DNA from: Arthrobacter sp. MYb214
Lineage (GTDB): Bacteria > Actinomycetota > Actinomycetes > Actinomycetales > Micrococcaceae
NCBI RefSeq assembly: GCF_002979865.1
Contig: NZ_PCPZ01000002.1
Coordinates: 496,001 to 560,000 of the forward strand
Reading direction: 5' to 3'
DNA: 64,000 nucleotides
A program made the translations under genes and the position numbers. Positions within the stretch are counted from its first letter, which is position 1; each line of letters begins with the position of its first letter. Of the stretch, positions 42,504-50,159 are shown piece after piece. The notes under the pieces are model-generated. The model saw only the letters and a list, made by a program, of their open reading frames with translations. It had not been told where the DNA came from and searched no databases.

Positions 42504-43525
42504 CAGGCAATCTCCATCATCGCGGTGTTCAGGCCGGAACCGACGCCCATGCACAGCACCCGGTCGCCCTTCTTCAGCGAGTCGGCTTCTTGGGACAGGG
42601 TCATGGGCAGGGAAGCCGGTCCGACATTGCCCCACTTGGAGAAAGTGATTGGCACGCGGTCCTTGACCAGGCCGACGGCCTTGATAATGGCATTGGTGTA
42701 GGACTTGGAAACCTGATGGGTCACGTAGCGGTCCATGGACTTCCAATTCCAACCGGATTGATGGGCTTCATCCCAGGCATCCACGACCAGTTCGAGGCCG
42801 TTATCCAGCAAGCCCTTCGTGTCCGTGTACATGCCCGAGGGTCCGCCGACACACAGCTCGTGGTGCTCGGTGCCGGCACGCGATACGCCGCCGACGATGC
42901 GGTGCGCTTCCGGGTGCGCATCCGCTGGGCCAATGACCGCAGCGGCGGCGCCGGAACCCAAGGTCAGCGTGGCGAATTCACGCATGTAGTCATCGCGCGT
43001 GGAAGTTTCAGCGTTCAGCCGCTGGAAAGTGGTTTCCTGGGTTGGCTTGGCATCTTCGCCGGCAACAATCAGGGCGTACTTGATCTGGCCGGAGTCGATC
43101 ATGTTCGCTGCCAGGCTCATGCCGTTGACGAAGCCGAGGCAGGCGTTGGCCACGTCGAAATTCATGGCGGAGGATGGCAAGCCCAAGCCGTTGTGCACCT
43201 TGGAAGCCACCGACGGCTCCAAGTTGCGGCGGGTGACCGAAGTGTTGATCAGCAGGCCGATTTCGCTGGCATCGACACCGGCCTGGGCCAGCGCCTTCTT
43301 GCCGGCAAGAATTGCAGCGTCGTCGAATTCAACGCCATCGGACCACCAGCGGCGTTCCTTGACCCCGGAAACTCGTTCCAGAAGCTTCTTGGACAGGCGA
43401 AGGCGTTTCAGGCTAGGAGCAAGTCGCTCGTCGAATTCTGCAGAGCTCACCACCTCGGGTGCGAGGACGCTGTTCACTGATAAAAGCGCAACGTTGTGGT
43501 GCTTAAAGGTGGCATTGCCGTTCAA
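42500..43525 (-). CDS. oleA: OleA: acyl-CoA condensing thiolase-fold enzyme
   Basis: The 341-residue protein starts at TTG 43525 (CGAAGG upstream). It performs head-to-head Claisen condensation of two fatty acyl-CoAs. Catalytic residues line up: Glu103 (NLEPS), Cys129 (NACLGF), His270 (VTHQVSK) and Asn300 (WGNVGPAS); the 26-residue spacing of Glu to Cys equals that of Xanthomonas OleA Glu117/Cys143. These distinguish it from FabH, which lacks the Glu. It is the first gene of oleA-oleBC-oleD, all coupled by GTGA overlaps. Confidence 0.92.
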   Translation of the reverse strand: MNGNATFKHHNVALLSVNSVLAPEVVSSAEFDERLAPSLKRLRLSKKLLERVSGVKERRWWSDGVEFDDAAILAGKKALAQAGVDASEIGLLINTSVTRRNLEPSVASKVHNGLGLPSSAMNFDVANACLGFVNGMSLAANMIDSGQIKYALIVAGEDAKPTQETTFQRLNAETSTRDDYMREFATLTLGSGAAAAVIGPADAHPEAHRIVGGVSRAGTEHHELCVGGPSGMYTDTKGLLDNGLELVVDAWDEAHQSGWNWKSMDRYVTHQVSKSYTNAIIKAVGLVKDRVPITFSKWGNVGPASLPMTLSQEADSLKKGDRVLCMGVGSGLNTAMMEIAW

Positions 43526-43942
43526 AATGGTGCCTTCGTTTCTGCTGGACTATCTATGTGCTGCGTGCTGCATTGAAACGTCGTGGCCGATGGGTGTGCG
43601 CCATCGGTTGCGTATGTGTTCTCCCTAGGTTATTCCCTGCATGACGCCAAGACCTATTTGAGCGCATTTTTTCAGCCGAAAGCTGGAATCAGTGCCTATG
43701 CAGACTATATCGATCCTACAGACTAGTCCTATGAGAATCATGGCAAGTGGGGGCGATCGTTCTGTGGGCCTGCTTCCATCTGCGCAGCCACAGGAAGCGC
43801 GCAGAAGCGCTCATCTGCGCGAAGTCTGAAACTCCGGACAATAAAAGCGATCCCCGTCACATTGCTGGGCCAGAGTCGCGTTGTATGGATAGCGCATCAA
43901 ATCACGCTGATGCCCTCGCCCTCATCGACAAGGCGGTATCCA
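43526..43942. other. Intergenic region between oleA and the YjiH gene
   Basis: These 417 bases hold two divergent promoters and no firm gene. On the minus strand a TATAGT (43704-43709) is a possible oleA -10 element. It is embedded in a direct repeat: CAGACTA occurs at 43701-43707 and 43719-43725 (18 bp apart) and CCTATG at 43695 and 43728, flanking a GACTAGTC palindrome. A 25-codon frame (ATG 43885 to TGA 43962) overlaps the start of the next gene by 20 bases and could be a leader peptide. Confidence 0.4.
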
Positions 43943-45262
43943 ATGACAACTTCAAGCGTTGAAGCACAAAGCACTCTTCCGGTCGTTCTGCGATTCGTGA
44001 TCTATAGCCTTATCGGTATTTTGTTCTTCTTCCTCCCCATCACCATCAACGGCAAGAGCACCATCCCGTTGGATCACTTGGTGACGTGGATTCAAACTGC
44101 CGCGGCACCGGTCGTTCCGTACATGATCTTGCTGATGCTCGTCTGCGGGACAGTTATTCCCTTCGTCACCGGAGGATGGAAGGCATCCAAGGTACGTGGC
44201 ATATTCGCATTCCTGAACATCTTCGGGCTGGCTGTCGGCTGTTCGCTGCTCTTCAACTTTGCCCCGGCGTGGCTCAGCGATCCGGACATGGGTCCTTTTC
44301 TGCTGGACAAATTGGTCATTCCCGTTGGCTTGATCGTTCCAGTAGGTGCCATCTTCTTGGCCTTGCTAGTTGGCTACGGGCTGATGGAGTTCCTTGGTGT
44401 CTTCTGCCAACCGGTCATGCGTCCAATTTGGCGCACCCCGGGACGTTCGGCCGTGGATGCCGTGGCTTCCTTCGTGGGAAGCTACTCGCTGGGTCTGCTG
44501 ATCACCGACCGCATGTACCGTGGCGGCCGCTACACGGGTCGCGAAGCTGCCATCATCGCTACCGGTTTTTCCACGGTGTCAGCCAGCTTCATGGTTATTG
44601 TTGCCAAGGCGCTGGACCTGATGGACCACTGGAGCCTGTACTTCTGGCTGTCGCTGGTAGTCACCTTTGCGGTGACCGCCATTTCGGTGCGCATTCCGCC
44701 TTTGAGCCGGATTCCAGACACGACGTACCTGGGCATGGAACATGACAAGGAAAAACTGGTCACGGGCAATCGTGCACGCGTTGCCTGGAGCGAAGCCATG
44801 GGAGCCTCGCGGCGAGCGCCATCGCTGCTCAAGAATGTCGGCGCCAACGTATGGGATGGGCTGAAAATGGCCATGGCAATTTTGCCGTCCATTCTCTCTG
44901 TCGGATTGCTCGGACTGGTGGTTGCCCGCTTCACTCCAGTTTTCGACTGGCTAGGATACCTGTTTGTCCCATTTGCCTGGATCGTCGGGCTGGATGACCC
45001 GTTGCTGGCTGGCAAGGCTTCGGCTACCGGCATTGCTGAAATGTTCCTTCCAGCAACCCTCATTGCGGGACACGAATCCATCGAGCTGCGCATGGTGATC
45101 GCCATCGTTTGCGTCTCTGCAATCATCTTCTTTTCAGCATTGGTGCCATGCGTCCTGGCGACGCAGATTCCGCTGAACATCCCGCAGATGGTAGCTATCT
45201 GGTTCGTGCGCGTTGTCCTGACCATCCTCATCGCGACACCAATCGTGCGCATGCTGCTATAG
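43943..45262 (+). CDS. YjiH family membrane protein (nucleoside-recognition/Gate domain)
   Basis: The start is taken at ATG 43943 (AAGGCGG upstream), giving 439 residues with about eleven membrane helices. VVLRFVIYSLIGILFFFLPI at the beginning, MYRGGRYTGREAAIIATGFSTVSASFMVIVAKALDLMDHW in the middle and MFLPATLIAGHESIELRMVIA near the end are typical of YjiH proteins. The family is predicted to transport nucleosides or other small metabolites and is often linked to histidine or amino acid catabolism genes; none are next to it here. Confidence 0.87.
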   Translation: MTTSSVEAQSTLPVVLRFVIYSLIGILFFFLPITINGKSTIPLDHLVTWIQTAAAPVVPYMILLMLVCGTVIPFVTGGWKASKVRGIFAFLNIFGLAVGCSLLFNFAPAWLSDPDMGPFLLDKLVIPVGLIVPVGAIFLALLVGYGLMEFLGVFCQPVMRPIWRTPGRSAVDAVASFVGSYSLGLLITDRMYRGGRYTGREAAIIATGFSTVSASFMVIVAKALDLMDHWSLYFWLSLVVTFAVTAISVRIPPLSRIPDTTYLGMEHDKEKLVTGNRARVAWSEAMGASRRAPSLLKNVGANVWDGLKMAMAILPSILSVGLLGLVVARFTPVFDWLGYLFVPFAWIVGLDDPLLAGKASATGIAEMFLPATLIAGHESIELRMVIAIVCVSAIIFFSALVPCVLATQIPLNIPQMVAIWFVRVVLTILIATPIVRMLL

Positions 45263-45446
45263 GTCGGCTGCGCTGGCGCACGGCAGCTTGCGAAACCAAT
45301 GGGTTGAACCGAGTGATGCTTTCCGATTCGACGCGACCACGCCATGTCGCGGCACTGTTGCAGCTTTGCGATTCCTGAATGCCGTTGCAAGGCGGAGACG
45401 ATCCGTCGTTGAATGGTCGAACCGATACGACGGAAAGCAGGTTCCA

Positions 45447-45689
45447 ATGAATCACTTACACGAATCAGGTGCTCCGATGCAGGGTGATCCGAGTATTCCC
45501 GACCAGCCAGAACCGCCAGCGCAACCGCCGACACCAGATGCTCCGCCAAGCCCGGCGCAGCCGGACGTACCACCAAGCCCTTCGCATCCGGATGGGCCGA
45601 TCCCGCCCCCGGGCCCGCAGGATCCCACTGAGCCGGCGCCGGGGCACCCAACTGACCCCACGACTCCGCCACCGCCTGCATTCGCCTAG
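45447..45689 (+). CDS. Small proline-rich protein
   Basis: ATG 45447 gives an 80-residue product consisting almost entirely of Pro, Asp, Ser, Gln and Thr after a short MNHLHESGAPMQG start. Such small Pro-rich cytosolic proteins (GDPSIPDQPEPPAQPP type) are common in Arthrobacter-like genomes but have no assigned function. The longer frame from 45288 lacks support. A strong terminator follows. Low-complexity composition makes the call less certain. Confidence 0.55.
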   Translation: MNHLHESGAPMQGDPSIPDQPEPPAQPPTPDAPPSPAQPDVPPSPSHPDGPIPPPGPQDPTEPAPGHPTDPTTPPPPAFA

Positions 45690-45714
45690 GCGCAACGACC
45701 GAGGCTGGCGACAT

Positions 45715-45753
45715 CCAATGCCCTGCAGGAACCTGGTTCCTGCAGGGCATTGG
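45715..45753. terminator. 19-bp perfect inverted repeat terminator
   Basis: CCAATGCCCTGCAGGAACC (45715-45733) and its exact reverse complement (45735-45753) are separated by one base. It ends the proline-rich gene. Confidence 0.85.
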
Positions 45754-46077
45754 CCATAACTGCAAGAAGTTGGGTCAAACGCCTATCGAGATCAAGGAGA
45801 TCTGCCTCCGCTCGGCGATGCCCGTGAGCGCTTGCAGCAAGCCGGGACAGCGACGAAGCCAACCGGGTGAGCTATTTACCGAAGTCGGGATCGCAGGTAG
45901 AAGCGGAACGGTTATCGTGACCGCATCAATGTCCTCGTTCGCCGACGACGCAAGGACGCAAATCAACCGTGGGAACGCTATCGGGGCCGCTCAGGTAGCT
46001 CTACTGTCGCCGCGCATCGGTACAGTGGATCCAAGCAGTATTACTCTGCATTGGCGACCACCCTGTGAAAGGCGCAA
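45754..46077. other. Intergenic stretch without a supported gene
   Basis: An open frame (45770-46099) covers most of this stretch but lacks a ribosome binding site, overlaps the next gene's start, and its translation looks like random GC-rich coding. I see no repeat or RNA gene. The promoter of the ADP-ribosylglycohydrolase gene is probably within the last 100 bases. Confidence 0.5.
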
Positions 46078-47052
46078 ATGGCACATTCAGTACAGGTGAA
46101 AGATCGAATTCGTGGAGTCCTGACCGGGATGGCTGCCGGAGATGCCCTGGGCGCGGGCTACGAATTCAACGCACCGTTGCCCGAATCCGCCAAAATCTCG
46201 ATGATTGGTGGCGGGTTGGGCGATTTTGCGCCCGGGGAGTGGACCGACGACACCTCAATGGCCATAGTCATTGCCCAGGGCCTGCTGGATTCCAACGGCA
46301 AGCTTGATGGTGCCGCGAGCAACTACATGGTTCGGGAATGGGCCAAATGGGCGACGAACGCACCAGACGTCGGCAACCAGACGCGGGCAGTCCTTGCCCA
46401 CGCCCAGCATGTTGCGTCTGCTGACGGAAGAGCCGAGCCGACCGCTGATGATGCGCTAGCTGGTTCTGAACAGATTCACCGGAGAACTGGCCGCTCCGGC
46501 GGGAACGGCAGTCTCATGCGCACAGCGCCCGTGGCGCTGGCTTATCTGTCTGAACCGCCTGCTGCCGCATTCGAAGCTGCGGCAGCTATCAGCAAGCTGA
46601 CCCATTTTGATGATGAAGCCGCTGAGGCCTGCGGGCTTTGGACAGTAGCCATTCACCACGCTGTGCTCACCGGCGAACTAGATATTCGCAGTGGTCTTGC
46701 GATGCTTGAACCAGAACGCGCACAAGCATGGGAGCAGCGCATCCACCAGGCCGAAAACCATCGACCTCGGGACTTCACAAATAACGGTTGGGTCGTTGAA
46801 GCGTTCCAAGGTGCTTGGAGCGCGATCGCCACCGCCGAACCGGAAGACGGGAACGCTCGCTTGGTTCCGGTGCTGGAAGCGGCTGTTCGCGGAGGCGTGG
46901 ATACCGACACCGTGGCAGCCATCGCCGGATCGCTCATTGGCGCAGCTTCCGGGTTCTCGAGTGTTCCGGCGCAGTGGGTGGATATGGTCCACGGTTGGCC
47001 CGGAATGAGGATGCAACAGCTTGTCGATATTTCGAGTGAGCTCGCGGGCTAA
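46078..47052 (+). CDS. ADP-ribosylglycohydrolase family protein (DraG type)
   Basis: The 324-residue protein removes ADP-ribose from a protein or small-molecule target in this family. The two metal sites are visible: GMAAGDALGAGYEF (about 18-31), EWTDDTSMAIV near 55, and GGVDTDTVAAIAGSLIGA near 280, with RSGGNGSLMRTAPVAL in between. Length and motif order agree with DraG/ARH enzymes. No ADP-ribosyltransferase was seen nearby. The start ATG 46078 has GAAAGG upstream. Confidence 0.9.
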   Translation: MAHSVQVKDRIRGVLTGMAAGDALGAGYEFNAPLPESAKISMIGGGLGDFAPGEWTDDTSMAIVIAQGLLDSNGKLDGAASNYMVREWAKWATNAPDVGNQTRAVLAHAQHVASADGRAEPTADDALAGSEQIHRRTGRSGGNGSLMRTAPVALAYLSEPPAAAFEAAAAISKLTHFDDEAAEACGLWTVAIHHAVLTGELDIRSGLAMLEPERAQAWEQRIHQAENHRPRDFTNNGWVVEAFQGAWSAIATAEPEDGNARLVPVLEAAVRGGVDTDTVAAIAGSLIGAASGFSSVPAQWVDMVHGWPGMRMQQLVDISSELAG

Positions 47053-47074
47053 GTTCTCCTGCGGGATCTTGCTT

Positions 47075-47386
47075 CTAGTCCCGGGCTGGTCGTCGAGCTT
47101 CCAGCTTCTGTGGCAGCACGATGCTGACTTCGTGGCGCACCCCACGCGCACCGAGGCCAGTCAGATCAATCGCTAGAAACCAGGGTCCGGAATGGGGCAC
47201 CTTGATTCGGTATGGAGCACGGCGTGCCAGTCCACCGTATGCTTCGAATTCTTCACCGTCCTGGAATGCCGCGAAATTTTCCGGATCCATCAACCGCAGA
47301 TGAGCCGGTCCACTGAGAGTCACTACCAAGATGCTTCCCCGCTCAATGAAATCCCAATAATGTTCAGCAAAATTAGGCTCCGCCAA
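47075..47386 (-). CDS. DUF1883 domain-containing protein
   Basis: The 103-residue protein starts at TTG 47386. HYWDFIERGSILVVTLSGPAHLRLMDPENFAAFQDGEEFEAYGG and YRIKVPHSGPWFLAIDLTGL match DUF1883, a small beta-rich domain found alone or fused to TIR or peptidase domains. The function is unknown. It converges on the ADP-ribosylglycohydrolase gene. This region may include defence-related genes, but nothing more can be shown. Confidence 0.75.
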   Translation of the reverse strand: MAEPNFAEHYWDFIERGSILVVTLSGPAHLRLMDPENFAAFQDGEEFEAYGGLARRAPYRIKVPHSGPWFLAIDLTGLGARGVRHEVSIVLPQKLEARRPARD

Positions 47387-47859
47387 TGCCAGCCTCCTCG
47401 ATCCCAGGTGATCCGCCGAGCAACGGACCCAGACCCATTAACTCAAATTCAGGCCAGTGTCGCCAACGCACCCAAGGCAAGAGCACTGTACCGGTTCGGG
47501 CATTTGCAACGGCAAAGCTGCAGGAGTCTGGAGAACGGGGTCTTCTGGTCTTTGGGGTGCGTCGCGTTGCCACCTCAACCGATGCCAGATCCGCGATCGC
47601 AAGAGGGTTAGTGGCAATTACCATTCGAGCTGCCGGCAGGTGGCATGAGCCGATCGCTGCATTGGACGAGCCGGAAGCCATCGGCTATTGGGTCCCGGAT
47701 ACCGGGGCAAGGAAGCAATATGACGACTCGAACGATTCGATCTCAACCGGATTGACGTGCTAGGCGGCAATTAATCCGCTGCTCGCGATAGCGTACCTAA
47801 GTGGGATGAAGTAACGCACAACTTGGGTCATGGCGGCCCAGAGCAATGAGGCAAAGTTC
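47387..47859. other. Intergenic stretch with overlapping weak open frames
   Basis: A 125-codon plus-strand frame (47386-47763) and a 102-codon minus-strand frame (47373-47681) overlap each other; neither has a good ribosome binding site or a recognisable domain. One may be a small hypothetical gene. No hairpin or repeat stands out. Confidence 0.4.
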
Positions 47860-48462
47860 ATGGATTTACTGACGGGCATTGGCCTGGAACAACTGCGAAT
47901 GTGGATTTGGATTCTGGTGATTGGTTTTGCCGTGGCGGCGGGGCTATGGCGGCGGCACCAGCTAGTGGCGGTCGCCCTGGCCTCGGTGCTCTTATTCGCC
48001 GCTGCCAGCGCCGGTGCCGGGATCTATATCCTGAAGCGGCCAGGTGATCCGCGATGGACCATGGGCGAGCCTCCGGTGAATGCCCCTGATCTTTCCGGAA
48101 TACCAGTTGTGGGCAAGCAACTGGCTCCCGTGGAATCTGCATTGGAATCGATTGCCGGGGGAGTGAATTCCTTCTGGGAATTCAATCAGGCCCTGCCGGT
48201 GGCCCTCGACTTCTTTGAACGCAGCGGCTGGGCCCTGCTCGCGGCCATTCCGCTGATCATCGCCATGATGATCAAGACTTTCAGGGCTGCCAGCCGCCGC
48301 AGGCAGGAACTGAAGAACCTCAGTGGTGCCGTGGCGCAACTCCAATCCGAGCTTGCCGCGATCAAGGGGAATTTGTCTGAGCAGGGCACTGCGGCCGAGG
48401 CTCCAGAACAGGGCAGCCAACGGGAGAACGCAGGCACTCGTAGATCGCGCCGGGGCGAATGA
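47860..48462 (+). CDS. Membrane protein with C-terminal coiled coil, function unknown
   Basis: ATG 47860 is preceded by GAGG eight bases away; the upstream ATG 47830 lacks a site. The 200-residue protein has two hydrophobic segments near the N-terminus (about 14-32 and 36-58), a non-cytoplasmic loop with GEPPVNAPDLSGIPVVG, a third helix (about 127-146) and a heptad-like C-terminal tail (LKNLSGAVAQLQSELAAIKG). No family was recognised. Confidence 0.7.
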   Translation: MDLLTGIGLEQLRMWIWILVIGFAVAAGLWRRHQLVAVALASVLLFAAASAGAGIYILKRPGDPRWTMGEPPVNAPDLSGIPVVGKQLAPVESALESIAGGVNSFWEFNQALPVALDFFERSGWALLAAIPLIIAMMIKTFRAASRRRQELKNLSGAVAQLQSELAAIKGNLSEQGTAAEAPEQGSQRENAGTRRSRRGE

Positions 48463-48489
48463 ACGTTAATTAGCCAGACGCGAAACGGC

Positions 48490-48523
48490 GCCGGATCTGT
48501 CCTGCACTGCTGGACAAGACCGG
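48490..48523. terminator. Probable bidirectional terminator
   Basis: An imperfect inverted repeat with matching GCCGG and TGTCC/GGACA segments lies between the convergent membrane-protein and alcohol dehydrogenase genes. Confidence 0.45.
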
Positions 48524-48557
48524 CACCGTTCTCTGCGACCCGAGTGAGCTGGGGTAA

Positions 48558-49601
48558 CTAGGCCAACGTCGCGGTATCGATTACGAAGCGGTAGCGGACA
48601 TCGGATGCCAGCACGCGCTCGTAAGCCTCATTGATCTGCGTGGCACCGATGACCTCGATCTCTGCGCCAATGCCATGCTGGGCACAGAAATCCAGCATCT
48701 CCTGGGTTTCCTCGATGCCGCCGATCTGCGAACCTGCGAAGGAACGGCGTCCCCCGATCAGTGCGAAGGCATTGACAGGCAACGGTTCTGCCGGAGCACC
48801 AACGTTGACCATGGTGCCGTTCACGCGCAGCAGTCCGAGGTAGGCACTGACGTCGATGGAAGCGCTGACGGTGTTGATGATCAGGTCGAACTTCTTCTGC
48901 AGATCCTTGAAGGTGTTCTCATCGCTGGTGGCCCGGTAGTCGGTTGCGCCCAGCTTCAGTCCATCATCCTTCTTCTTCAGCGACTGCGACAGAACGGTGA
49001 CCTCAGCGCCCATGGCACTGGCGATCTTGACCGCCATGTGGCCCAGGCCGCCGAGTCCCACGACGGCAATCTTCTTGCCCGGCCCTGCACCCCAGTGCCT
49101 CAGCGGGGAGAAGGTGGTGATGCCGGCGCAAAGCAGGGGCGCGGCAACATCCAGATCGATGCCTTCAGGAATGTTCAGGGCGAAGTTCTCGGTAACCACG
49201 ACATGCGTGGCGTAGCCACCTTGGGTCATGCTGCCATCACGGTCAAGAGCACCGTAGGTACCAACACTCTGCTCGCAGAATTGCTGGTCTCCGGCAAGGC
49301 AGTTCTCGCATTCCATGCAGGAATTGACCATGCAGCCCACGCCAACGCGGTCGCCCACCTTGTGCTTGGTTACCTCTGACCCGACTTCGGCAATGATGCC
49401 GGCAATTTCGTGGCCCGGGACCAGCGGATAGTTCTGGTTTCCCCATTCTCCGCGCACCGTGTGGATGTCGGAGTGGCAGATGCCGGAGAACTTGATATCA
49501 ATCAAGACATCGTGCGGACCTACTGCACGACGTTCAATCTGCGTCGGAATGAGTCCATCAGTCGCAGAGTGCGCTGCGTATGCATTGACCATAGTTGCCA
49601 T
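48558..49601 (-). CDS. Zinc-dependent NAD(P)-alcohol dehydrogenase (MDR, AdhC/YahK-like)
   Basis: ATG 49601 after AAAGGA gives 347 residues. The catalytic zinc ligands are in [15 protein letters not shown] and [13 protein letters not shown]; the structural zinc site is [15 protein letters not shown]. The nucleotide-binding motif is [16 protein letters not shown]. This is the broad-specificity aldehyde reductase/cinnamyl-alcohol dehydrogenase subgroup, usually NADPH-linked. It is a single gene with its own promoter region, divergent from pnp by 558 bases. Confidence 0.92.
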   Translation of the reverse strand: MATMVNAYAAHSATDGLIPTQIERRAVGPHDVLIDIKFSGICHSDIHTVRGEWGNQNYPLVPGHEIAGIIAEVGSEVTKHKVGDRVGVGCMVNSCMECENCLAGDQQFCEQSVGTYGALDRDGSMTQGGYATHVVVTENFALNIPEGIDLDVAAPLLCAGITTFSPLRHWGAGPGKKIAVVGLGGLGHMAVKIASAMGAEVTVLSQSLKKKDDGLKLGATDYRATSDENTFKDLQKKFDLIINTVSASIDVSAYLGLLRVNGTMVNVGAPAEPLPVNAFALIGGRRSFAGSQIGGIEETQEMLDFCAQHGIGAEIEVIGATQINEAYERVLASDVRYRFVIDTATLA

Positions 49602-50159
49602 CAGGTTTTTCCTTTGTCTTGCGGGTTGCGACTGGAAATGTTCTGGACTGCGGCGATTGCCGCGGTCCGTCAGGGCAAAGCCCATGGAGAACAACAATCG
49701 ACAGGCTATGAATAATCCCGGCTGGAGAAAATTTCCTTCCGCAGGTTTCCCTGCCTAAATGAGGATCAACGCGCACCGTGCTGGTTGCGCCCGGGGATCG
49801 CCAGGGCAGCAGCGCCGCATGATCTTCGCTGGTTGCCCAGGCTGCAAGGCCGCTCTCAAACGATGAATGGCAGCGACGCAAGTGGCTGGCACGCGCCTAT
49901 CGCCCAAGAACTGCGTCTTTTGCCAATTCCCGGTAGGCTAGTACCTGGGTCTGCATGTTCTATGCGGGCCCCAAAAGAAAATAACTCCCAGGGCTGACTG
50001 ACCGTTGGTCCCGACCGCCAGTTTCGCGGTCCTCGGTAGTGACTTTCGCTAGGGCAAATATGCGCCCCAGCGCGGGTCTCGATCGAAGACCAGATCTGGG
50101 TAGGGCCACACGGTTCGCTCATCCACCACGTGGGAGCGATCGAAAGGAGCACCCCCTTA
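49602..50159. promoter_or_regulatory. Long intergenic region and leader upstream of pnp
   Basis: These 558 bases carry the divergent promoters of the alcohol dehydrogenase and pnp. A TAnnnT-type -10 element (TAGGCT, 49935-49940) lies about 220 bases before the pnp start, suggesting a long leader. Within the leader are short inverted segments (for example GACCG/CGGTC near 50016-50033). PNPase autoregulates through its leader in other bacteria. No gene is supported. Confidence 0.45.

Noticed and set aside
39909-42701. Plus-strand frame of 930 codons opposite oleBC
   Set aside because: oleBC has clear hydrolase and AMP-ligase motifs and coupled starts; the opposite frame is a GC-rich shadow rich in Gly, Gln, Arg and His without any recognisable motif.
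45715-45753. Long perfect inverted repeat as an insertion-sequence end
   Set aside because: Single copy with a one-base centre directly after a stop codon; no transposase or target duplication, so a terminator is the simpler reading.
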